Source: Rhodospirillales bacterium (GTDB lineage Bacteria > Pseudomonadota > Alphaproteobacteria > Rhodospirillales_A > JACZKS01). From it: a stretch of DNA of 39,175 nt. The position numbers and the translations under genes are program-made. Location: assembly GCA_018648445.1 (NCBI GenBank), contig JABGRG010000012.1:15067-54241 (forward strand). Direction: 5' to 3'. The notes under the pieces were generated by a model. That model had not been told where the DNA came from. It worked only from the letters and a program-made list of their open reading frames with translations, and searched no databases. Positions 1 to 12,000 of this stretch are shown here, one piece after another. The stretch's first letter is position 1, and the number at the start of each line of letters is the position of its first letter.

Positions 1-3000
1 GCGACGACGTGATCGATGGCGGCGCGGGCAAAGACCACATCAAGGGCGGCAAGGGTGACGATGTCATCTCCGGCGGTGATGGGGACGACCATATCGACGG
101 CAAGGACGGCGACGACGTGATCGATGGCGGCGCGGGCAAAGACCACATCAAGGGCGGCAAGGGCGACGACGTTATCACCGGCGGAGATGGCGACGATAAG
201 ATAGATGGCAAAGACGGCAACGACGTGATCGATGGCGGTGCGGGCAACGACCATATCCATGGCGGCAAGGATGACGATGTCATCACCGGCGGCTCGGGCG
301 ACGACAAGGTAGAAGGAAAGGGCGGCGACGACCTTGCAGTCTACAACATGGCGCAAAACACCGGTGCGTCGGATACATACGACGGCGGTTCCGGTATCGA
401 TACGCTGCTTCTGGAATTCACCTATGACGAATGGATGCGCGACGATGTACAGACCGATGTCGCGCGCTATTTGGCCTTCCTTGAAGAACACACGGATCCC
501 GAAAAGGGCGAAGCCGACGGCGAGAAGTATTATTTCGACAGTTTCGATCTGACGGCGCGCAAATTTGAGAACTTGCGCGTGACCGTGGACGGCGTCGAGC
601 AGGATCCGCGTGACGAAGCGGTGATGGCCGAAGACGATGCCGTCGTAACCGAGACCGAAGAGAGCGCCGTATCCGGGTCGGTCCTGGATAACGACAGCGT
701 TCCCGATCTCGTGCGTTCGGTGGAATTGGTCGACGCCTCGCCCAAGGGCAGTATGACATTCGGTCCCGATGGCACGTTCACCTACGACCCCGGTGACGAT
801 TTCCAATATCTGGCCGAAGGCGAGTCCGAGGATGTTATCTTCACCTACCGCGTGACGGATGCCGATCACGATAGCGACATCGGCACGATCACCATCACGG
901 TGACCGGAACCAACGACGCGCCGGTCGCGGTTGCCGATACAGGTGGCACGGATGAGGACACGGCTGTCACCGTCGATGTCCTGGCCAACGATACAGATGT
1001 CGATTTGAGTGATACGCATTCGGTGGATGCGGTCTCCGTGACCAGCGGTGGCGGCAGTGCGTCCATCGTCGGCAACCAGGTGGTCTACGATCCGGGCGAC
1101 GATTACCAGTATCTGGCCGAAGGCGAGACAGCATCGGTCGAACTTTCGTACACCATGTCGGACAATCACGGAGGGGAGGCGTCCTCTACCGTCAGCCTGA
1201 CCATTACCGGCAACAATGACGGTCCCGTTGCCGTCGTCGATAGCGGCGGCACGGACGAAGATACGTCCGTCACAATCGATGTCCTGGCCAACGACACGGA
1301 CGTTGACCTTTCCGACACCCACACTGTGGACGCGGTCTCCGTCACGAGTGGCGGCGGCAGTGCCTCAATCGTCGGCAATCAGGTGGTCTATGATCCGGGC
1401 GGGGACTATCAGTATCTGGCCGTTGGCGAAACGGCTTCAGTCGCGCTCGCTTACACGATGTCGGATAACCACGGGGCGGAATCCTCCTCGACGGTCTCGT
1501 TGAGCATCACAGGCACGAACGACGGCCCGGTGGCTGTAGCCGATGCGGGCGGGACGGATGAGGACACGGCTGTCACCGTCGATGTCCTGGCCAACGATAC
1601 AGATGTCGATTTGAGTGATACGCATTCGGTGGATGCGGTCTCCGTGACCAGCGGTGGCGGCAGTGCGTCCATCGTCGGCAACCAGGTGGTCTACGATCCG
1701 GGCGACGATTACCAGTATCTGGCCGAAGGCGAGACAGCATCGGTCGAACTTTCGTACACCATGTCGGACAATCACGGAGGGGAATCCGTCTCGACGGTGA
1801 CTTTGAGCGTAACCGGTGTCAACGATGCCCCGACCGCTATCGACGACGATTTATCCGGCGGGGGCGGCGGCAGCGGGAACGTGCGTGTCGCCGTCGTATA
1901 TCAGTCGGGTGGCAGTCATGTGGCGGCGACCGTCAATCAGCTAAACGACAGTACTGAATTCAGTTTCCAGGTAGATGCCGTTTTCTACACCGACGCCGAC
2001 AGTCTGACCGAACTTCAGAATTACGATGCCGTTGTCCATGCGGGAAATTACTGGGACGATTATTCGGCAGACTATTGGAGTGCGCTTAGCGACTATGTGG
2101 CGTCCGATGAGGGCGGCGTGGTAACGACCGGGTGGTTTGCCTACACCCTTGCTTACGACCTCCCCTACCAGGGAGATGCCGATTTCGTAACCCCGATCTC
2201 ACCGGCGGGATACTACAACCAATATCTCGGTTCGCCGAGCATCATGGGTGGACATTCGGTCACCGACGGAATTTCATCGCTTCCGAACGCGGGGAACCAT
2301 GTTGAAGCAGCGCGCGGAGTCGATGCCGGAAGTGTGATCCTCGGGAACCTATACGGCAGCAATTCATATGCTGCGATCGTCGCCAAGGATGGGGATGACA
2401 GCGGTCAGGGGAATACACTGTATCTAGGCGGGCTCTATACGGAGAGCGGGTACTACGATCCCGTACTGCGTTCCGGCGCATGGGATCAGCTTCTCGAGCA
2501 AGGCATCAACTGGGCAGCAGGTGGCGGTTCGGGTGGCGCGTTGACCAATGAGGATAGCGCGACGACAATTTCTGCGGCCGATATTCTGAACAACGACGAA
2601 GACCCCGACGCCAGTGACGTTCTGGTTATCAGCGACGTTTCGCCGATCAGTGTTTCGGGCGCGAGCGTGACCCTGGGTGGCGACGGCAACGTTCAATACG
2701 ACCCCTCTGCAGTTGCCGAATTCCAGGCCCTTGCTCTTGGCGAAACGGCGACGGACAGTTTCCAGTACCGTGTGTCGGACGGCCATGTGGATTCGAATTG
2801 GGCTACGGTAACGTTTACCGTTCGCGGCACCAACGACGGCCCGGTCGCGGTTGCCGATTCCGGCGGAACGGACGAAGATACGACCGTCACCATCGACGTT
2901 CTGGCCAACGATACCGACGTTGATCTGAGTGACACCCACACCGTTGATGCGGTTTCGGTAACCAGCGGCGGCGGTAGCGCCTCAATCGTCGGTAACCAAG

Positions 3001-6000
3001 TGGTCTTCGATCCGGGCGCGGACTATCAGTATCTGGCGGTGGGCGAGACCGCATCGGTCGTGCTTGCCTATACGATGTCGGACAATAATGACGCGCAATC
3101 CTCTTCGACCATCAGCCTGACCATCACCGGCACCAATGACGGCCCGGTGGCCGAGGATGATCTTATTGCCTCGGGATCTCAGCAACTTACTGATGTTGAC
3201 CAGACAGGCGGGGCCAACAACACGCTTTCGACCGCCCAAATGGTGACCCGCGGTGACTTTGGGTACGGCGCGAATGCGGACGTCGGCGATGATAGCCAGC
3301 CATGGGTTTCCGTAGACGGCTATATCAGCCCCAATTCCGATGTCGACTTCTACGGCTTCGAGTTGAATGCCGGAGAGACGATTACGCTGGATGTCGACTA
3401 CGCCATGAACCAGGGCGTGTCCATGGATTCGACGCTCGGCTTCTTCAATGCAGCGGGCAATGCCCTTTCCGTCAACGACGACACCTCGTATGGAACCGGC
3501 GGCGGCGGCTCTATCCACGGCTACGATTCTTACATCAGCTATACCGTCTCGACGGCCGGCATCTATTACGCGGGCGTTGCTTCTTACGCCAATTTCCCGA
3601 ACGGCTCGGCGGGATCATATTCGGGTAACGGGTATTACTCGGGCGACTACGTCCTTAATGTCAGTTTGAACCCGATCGGTGGGATCAGTGGCGGTGGGGG
3701 CACCGACGAGGATACCGCGATTGACATCGATGTCCTGGCCAACGACACGGATGTGGATGCCAGCGACGTTCTCAGCGTTTTCAGCTTCGATGGGTCAAGC
3801 GCCAACGGCGCGGCCGTTTCGCTGAACGGTGATGGCACGCTTCATTACGAGCCGGGCGACCTTTACCAATATCTGGCCGTCGACGAGACGGTTTCGGATA
3901 CTTTTGCCTATACGGTTACCGATGGGAACGGTGGGTTTGATTCAGCCACCGTCAGTCTGACCATTGTCGGCACCAATGACGGCCCGGTCGCGCTCGCCGA
4001 TACCGGCAGCACGGACGAAGACAATTCCGTGACCATCAATGTTCTTGCCAACGACACCGACGTTGATCTTTCCGATGCCCACACCGTTGATGCCGTTTCC
4101 GTCACCAGCGGCGGTGGCAGTGCATCCATCACCGCAAATCAGGTGGTCTATGATCCGGGGGCCGATTACCAGCACTTGGCGCTCGGCGAAACGGCTTCGG
4201 CCGACCTCGCTTACACCATGTCGGACAATCACGGGGCGGAATCGTCCTCCACCGTCTCGTTGACCATTACCGGCACCAATGACGGCCCCATCGCCGTGGC
4301 CGATGGCGGCGGCACCGATGAAGACAATTCCGTCACCATCGACGTCCTGGCCAACGATACGGATGCCGATCTCTCCGACACCCATACCGTGGATGCAGTT
4401 TCGGTGACTTCCGGCGGCGGAACGGCCTCCATCGTCGGCAACCAAGTCGTCTACGATCCGGGCACCGATTATCAGTACTTGGCCGTGGGCGAGACCGCCT
4501 CGGTCGATCTCGCCTATACCATGTCGGATAACCACGGGGCGGCTTCGTCCTCGACCGTCTCGTTGACCATTTCCGGCACCAATGACGGCCCCATCGCCGT
4601 GGCCGACAGCGGCGGCACTGATGAAGATACGTCCGTGACCATCGACGTTTTGGCCAACGATACGGACATCGACCTTTCAGATACGCATTCCGTTGATGCC
4701 GTTTCCGTAACCAGCGGAGGCGGTTCGGCCTCCATCGCCGGAAACCAAGTGGTTTACGATCCGGGCGCCGATTACCAGTATTTGGCCCTCGGCGAGACGG
4801 CGTCCGTCGAACTTGCCTACACCATGTCGGATAGTAGCGGTGCGCAATCTTCTTCGACTGTCAGTCTGACCGTTACGGGAACGAATGACGGTCCGGTCGC
4901 CGTGGCCGATACCGGCGGCACCGATGAAGACACTTCCGTCACCATCGACGTCCTGGCCAACGATACGGACGCCGATCTTTCCGACACGCATACGGTTGAT
5001 GCCGTTTCCGTCTCCACGGGTGGCGGCTCCACTGCCATCGTCGGCAACCAAGTCGTCTACGATCCGGGTGCGGATTATCAGTACCTTGCCCTTGGTGAGA
5101 CGGCTTCGGTTGCGCTTGCCTATACCATGTCGGATAATCATGGCGTGCAGTCGACCGCGACTGTCAGTCTGACCATCACCGGCACCAATGACGGCCCGGT
5201 GGCCGTGGCCGATAGTGGCGGTACGGATGAAGATACGTCCGTGACCATCGACGTTTTGGCCAACGATACGGACGCGGATCTTTCCGACACCCATACCGTC
5301 GACGCGGTCTCGGTTACCTCGGGTGGCGGTAGCGCGTCCATTGTCGGCAATCAGGTGATCTACGATCCGGGTGCCGATTATCAGTACCTTGCCCTTGGTG
5401 AGACCGCTTCGGTCGAACTTGGTTACACCATGTCGGATAACCACGGGGCGCAATCCGCCGCAGCCGTCAGCCTGACCATTACCGGCACGAATGACGGCCC
5501 GGTCGCCGTCGCTGATACCGGCGGAACGAACGAGGATACGGCCATCACCATCGACGTTCTGGCCAACGATACCGACGTCGATCTTTCCGATAGCCACACC
5601 GTTGACGCGGTCTCGGTGACATCCGGTGAGGGGTTCGCTGCGATTGCCGGAAATCAAGTGGTTTACAACCCGGGGGCTGCCTATCAATCCCTGGCCGCAG
5701 GCGATACGGCAACGGTCGAACTGACCTATACCATGTCGGATAACCAGGGGGCGGAATCGACCTCGACGGTTAGCCTGACCATCACCGGTCTGAACGACGC
5801 GCCGGTCGCGGGTGACGACGCGTTTGCGGGGCCTGAGGATTCGCAGATATCCGGCAACGTTCTTGCCAACGATATCGACATTGATAACGGCGATCTCATC
5901 AGCGTCGTGAATGCGGGTACCTTCACCACCGCCAACGGCGGAACGGTAGTCCTGCAAAGCAACGGCGACTTCACTTATGACCCGGCAGACGACTTCAACG

Positions 6001-9000
6001 GAACCGACAGTTTCGACTACGGGATCAGTGATGGCACGGCAACCGATACGGCCCATGTGACCCTCGATGTGTCCGCCGTGAACGACGGTCCGTCGATTAC
6101 CTTGCCAACCCTCTCCGGTAGCGCGATCCAGGTCGCCGTAACCTACGGTAACGGCCACAACGGCGATGCTCCAGCCCGTATTGTGAATCAGCTTAACGAT
6201 TCGACGGAGTTTTCCATTTCCGCGACGCAGGTGCATTACAGCGGCGCTGACAGCCTTGCCGAACTGCAGTCCTATGACGTGGTTCTGCATGCCGGAAGCT
6301 ATTACGGCGATCCCATGTCTGCCGATTACTGGGCCGCGTTGCGGCAATTTGTCGAGGCTGACGAGGGTGGCGTCGTTACCACCGGTCTTCACACCTACAC
6401 CTTGGCTTACGAGCTTTCCGGTACATCCCTGAACGATGCCGACTTCATCAGTCCCGCCAATCGCGCGGGCTATAGCTATGAATATCAGGGTGCGATCAAT
6501 GCGGTTAACGAAGGCCATCCCATTACGGACGGGGTTAATCCGCTCCAGCTTGGCAATAGCCAATCCTATTACGGAGCGAGAGGGATTGACGCAGATGCCG
6601 TGAGTCTCGGCTATGACTACAGTACCAGTGGTTCGTACTACAACGGCCATACGGTCGCTTACACCGATGTGGAAGGACTTGGAAACAGGGCTTATGTCGG
6701 CGGCAACTACGCAGAGACGTGGAGCGGCAACGATGCCGGATGGCGTACGGGCAATTTTGACCAGTTGCTTGAACAGGCTGTCAATTGGGCCGCCGGCGAC
6801 ACGGGCGGAACCGACGAAGATACTTCGCTTAACATTGCCGGGATCGTGATTTCCGATGTGGACGCCGGAGGTGACGACATCCAGGCGACATTCAGCGTCT
6901 CCAACGGATCGCTTGCACTGAACAGCACGGCGGGCCTGACGCTCGTCGACGGTGACGGCAGTGACGGTACGCTGACGGTCGTTGGCAGCCAAGCTGTCAT
7001 CAATGCGGCCCTGGCAAATGATCTGGTCTACAACCCGTCTGAAAACTACTTCGGAACCGACACGCTGAGCGTCACGGTCGACGACCTGGGCCACAACGGA
7101 TCGGGCGGCGCGCAGGTCACGACGGCCAGCGTCGATATTTCCGTGAGATCCGTCAACGATGCGCCTGTTGCCCGTGCCGACGGGTTCTCGGGCAACGAGG
7201 ATTCCCAGATTACCGGAAACGTGCTAACCAACGACAGCGACGTCGAAAACGATGGTTTAAGTGTTGCCAATGCCGGAACATTCGCCACCGTCAACGGTGG
7301 CACGGTGACGATTCAGAGCAATGGCGACTTCACCTATAACCCCGCGGCTGACTTCAACGGTACCGACAGCTTCGATTACGTCCTGAGTGACGGCGAGGCG
7401 ACCGATACGGCAACCGTGACCCTGAATGTCGCTGCTGTGAACGACGGCCCGACCATCACACTGCCCGAGCTTTCGGGCGGTCAGATCAATGTGGCCGTAA
7501 CCTACGGCCCCAGTGGTTCCGGCGGGCATCCGTTGATCGTCAATCAGCTCAACGATTCGACGGAATACGATTTCTCGGCGACGGCTGTTTCCTACGTCAA
7601 CGCGGACTCCCTGGCCGAGCTTTCGAACTATGACGTTGTCGTCCACGCCGGGTATTACTACGACCCCATAACCAGTGCCTATTGGGCGGCTTTACGCGAC
7701 TACGTGGAAGCCGACGAAGGCGGCGTCGTGACCACCGGCCTGCACAGCTACACCACGACCTACAGGTTGGGCGGAACCGCGCAAGGCGATGCTGATTTTG
7801 TCTCCCCGTCAACGGCACAGGGCTACACCTACTATCGCGGTGCGTTTTCCTTGTCCCAGCACGACATTACGGACGGTATCAGTGGGCTGAATTCGCAGAA
7901 CCAGGACTACTACGCTTCGCGCGGTGCGGACGGCGATGCGACCGTACTCGGCACGTTCGGCGGTGGCGTCTCGGTCGCCTTCACCGAAATCGACGGCTTT
8001 GGAAACCGCGTCTATCTGGGCGGCAACTATTCCGAAAACTGGTGGGGGGACGCGAATTACCGTAGCGGCGGTTTCGACCAGTTGCTTGAACAGGCCGTCA
8101 ATTGGGCCGCCAGTGAAACCGGCGGAACGGACGAGGATACGCCGCTTACCATCAGCGAAATCGTTATTTCCGACGTGGATGCGGGAGCCGATCCGATTTC
8201 GGCCACCTTCAGCGTTTCCAACGGGACGCTTGCGCTGAACAGCACGGCGGGCCTGACCCTGGTCGATGGTGATGGCAGCGATGGTACGCTCACGGTCATT
8301 GGTAGTCAGGCCGATATCAATGCCGCCTTGGCCAACGGGCTTGTGTACGCGTCGCCACAGGATTTCAACGGCGTCGATTCACTGACGGTGACGGTTGACG
8401 ACTTGGGCCATAACGGCTCGGGCGGCGCGCAAATCTCCACGACCAGTGTCGATATTACGGTTAATGCGGTTAACGACGATCCGGTCGCCATCAACGACGG
8501 CGCGGCGGCCAGCGAAGACACGCCGATCACGATCACGGCGGCTTCCCTGATTGCCAACGACACCGACGTGGATATCGCCACCAACGGCGACACGCTTTCG
8601 ATTTCGGCGGTTGGCAATGCCAGTGGCGGGCAGGTTGCGCTGGATGGCAACGGCGACGTTGTCTTCACACCGAACGCCGATTACAGCGGCATGGCAACAT
8701 TTGACTACACCGTTTCGGATGGAAACGGAGGCACCGATACGGCGACCGTAACCGTTAATGTGGCGGCGGTTGCCGATGCGCCGACCGTCAGTGCTTCGAA
8801 CGTGATGGCACAGGGCTCGGGCGCGATTCAACTGGCTACGGAAGATGAGTTCCAAGTCAACTCGACAACCGCCAACCACCAGCAGCTTTCCAACGTTATC
8901 ACGCTGGAAGACGGTGGTTTCGCTGTTACCTGGTCGTCCTATGGCCAGGACGGCAGCAGTTGGGGCGTCTTCGGCCAGCGCTACGATGCGGCGGGCAATA

Positions 9001-12000
9001 CGGTCGGGAACGAGTTCCAGGTCAACACCCATTCTCAGGATTATCAGCAGGTACCTTCAGGGGCGGCGCTGCACGACGGCGGCTTCGTCATCACCTGGTT
9101 CTCGAACAATCAGGATGGTTCCCAAGCTGGCGTTTATGGCCAGCGCTATGACGCGGGTGGCAATCCGGCTGGCGCTGAATTCCAAATCAACACCTACTGG
9201 TCGCAGTGGCAGAACCAGCCCAGTGTCGCGACACTTAATGACGGCAACTTCGTCGTCACATGGCATTCGAACTTCCAGGATGGCAGCTATTCCGGCGTTT
9301 TCGCCCAGCACTTTGATCCTGCCGGAAACAAGATCGGCGGCGAGCACCGACTGAACATCAACACATATGAAGACCAAACCGATCCGGATATCACAGCGCT
9401 TGCCGATGGCGGCTATGTGGTTGCCTGGCGTTCCTACCTACAGGACGGACAATACGGTGGTATTTTTGGCAGGCGGTTTGATGCCAACGGCAACCCCGTA
9501 ACCGGCGAATTCCGGATCAATACCCATTGGCAAGGCGAGCAGGGCGCGGTGACCATTTCCGCTCTTACCGGCGGTGGCTTCGTGGCAACATGGTCGTCGC
9601 TTGGACAAGACGGAAGTGACTACGGAATTTACGCCCAGCAGTTTGGCGCGAGCGGCAATCCGGTCGGCGGCGAATTCCTGGTCAATGCTTCCTTCACGGC
9701 GGGCACCCAGATTTTCTCGGATGTCGAAGGGCTGGCTGATGGCGGTTACGTCATTTCATGGCAGTCTTGGATGGAGGACGGCAACAAGGCCGGCCTGATG
9801 GCCCAACGTTACGACGCCAGCGGCAATCCGGTGGGCGATGAATTCTTGGTCAACGACGAGACCTATGGCGATCAGGCACGGCCATCGATTTCAGCGCGCG
9901 ACGACGGCGGCTTCGTCATTACATGGACGTCCTTCGACGGCCAGGACGGCAGCGGTCAGGGCATCTTTGCGAAGGTCTACCCGGGAACGAGTACGGGGCC
10001 GCAGCCGGTGACGCTCACCGAAGGTGATGAATTCGGGGTTAACTCGACCACGTATAGCGATCAGATCTACTCCAACGTGACTAACCTCACCGACGGCGGT
10101 TTCGTGATCAATTGGTCATCCCTAAACCAGGATGGAAGCGGCTGGGGCGTTTACGGCCAACGTTACGATTCTGCCGGCAACGAAATTGGCGGCGAATTCC
10201 GGGTCAATTCACATTGGGTTGCCGATCAGATCGAACCTTCGGCCACGGCTCTGGATAACGGAGGCTTCCTGATCACATGGCACTCCATGGGACAGGACAG
10301 CAGTGGTTGGGGCGTTTACGGCCAAAGCTACGATGCGGGCGGCAACACGGCCGGCGGTGAATTCCAAATCAGTACGCAGACCTACGCCCACCAAGTTTGG
10401 CCGGACGCGACGACACTTTCCGACGGAAGCGTTCTCGTTGTCTGGGGATCGCTGATCCAAGACGGCAGCAGCTACGGAATCTACGGCCAGCGCATTGATG
10501 CATCCGGCGCCAAGATCGGCGGAGAATTCCAGATCAACACCTATTGGCAGGGTGGACAATGGGCTCCCGATGTGGCGGCTCTCAACAACGGCGGTTTCGT
10601 CGTTACATGGTATTCCGACAGCCAGGACGGCAGCGCATCCGGGATTTATGCCCAGCGCTATGATGCGGGCGGGAACCCGGATGGCGGCGAGTTCCTGGTC
10701 AACTCCACGACCTACAACTATCAAACGACTTCCACGGTGACGGGGCTTGCCGATGACGGGTTCGTCATCACCTGGCAGTCCAACGGCCAGGACGGCAGCG
10801 GCTACGGTGTCTACGGCCAACGCTATGATGCAAACGGCAACGAGATTGGTGGGGAATTCCGCGCCAACACCCATACCGGCAATAATCAGCAGATGGCCGA
10901 TGTCGAAGCCCTTGCCGACGGCGGTTTCGTGGTGGCCTGGGAGTCCTATTACCAGGACGGCGGCAGTGCCGGTATCTTCGGCCAGCGTTTCGACTCGGGC
11001 GGAAATACCGTCGACGGCGAATTCCAGATCAACGACATCACGGCCGGCGATCAGGCCCGTCCGTCCATTGCGGCGCGGGATGACGGCGGCTTCGTGGTCA
11101 CATGGTATTCGCAGGTCGGCGACGGCAGTGCGCGCAGCATCCAGGCCAAGATCTACGAAGGCTCCGGTGTGAGTGGTCCGGTGACGGTGGCGCTCGATGT
11201 TTCGGCTGCGGTTGCCGATACGGACGGTTCCGAGAGCCTTATCTCGGTAAGCATCGCCGGAATACCGGACGGCGCGACGCTTTCGGCGGGCACCGACAAC
11301 GGCGGCGGCGTCTGGTCGGTGGCGCCGGGCGATCTTTCGGGCCTTTCGTTAACCCTTCCGACCAGCGAAACGGCGGACTACCAGTTGTCGGTTACCGCAG
11401 TGTCTCGCGAAACGTCAAACAGCGATACGGCCTCTACCACCGAGACCTTTACCGTTTCCATTGGTAGCGGGGCGATAACCACGACGCCGACCTTCGCGTC
11501 CGCTGGTTTCTACGGTGGTTATGGAGATCAACGTGGCACCGAAATCGATGTTTTCAACGGATCGGCTTACGTTTCCGGTTCGGATTGGACTTCGGGGCAG
11601 CAGTCGCTGGCGCTGAAGGTCGATTTGGCATCGATTGATGCGCCCACCTGGGAGGTCCAGTGGCCGGGCGGCGGTAGCAGCCCGTACAACGGTTCGGAGA
11701 CCTTCGCTGGTGTCGCAGCGTCGGAAGACGGCGTGTTCTTCGCCGGGCAGAGCTACCGGCAGACCACCGATACCGGTGGCGGTAAGGAAGTGAAGCAAAT
11801 CCTTGTCGGCCTGTCGGAAGACGGTGCAACCGGATCGGACGTCGGCGGCGCGGACTGGGTGGCCCGGCCGCAGACGGGCGGATACCAGAGCTTGTTCGCC
11901 TACCGGGGGCATGAGGCGTTGACGGACGTCACGACTTCGGACGAAGGCGGTTCCACCTACATCTATGCGGCGGGCGGTGGTCAACCGGCCAGTTATTACG

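Noticed and set aside
9..11. GTG as the real start of the adhesin
   Set aside because: The frame is already open at the window edge and begins within an RTX repeat without a signal or leader. It is a truncated gene, not a start.
4677..7094. Very long antisense open frame (about 800 codons) opposite the adhesin
   Set aside because: It mirrors the repeated VCBS codons of the sense strand (repetitive RIVGQDVDGDG-like pattern). No family resemblance and no ribosome site; a composition artefact.
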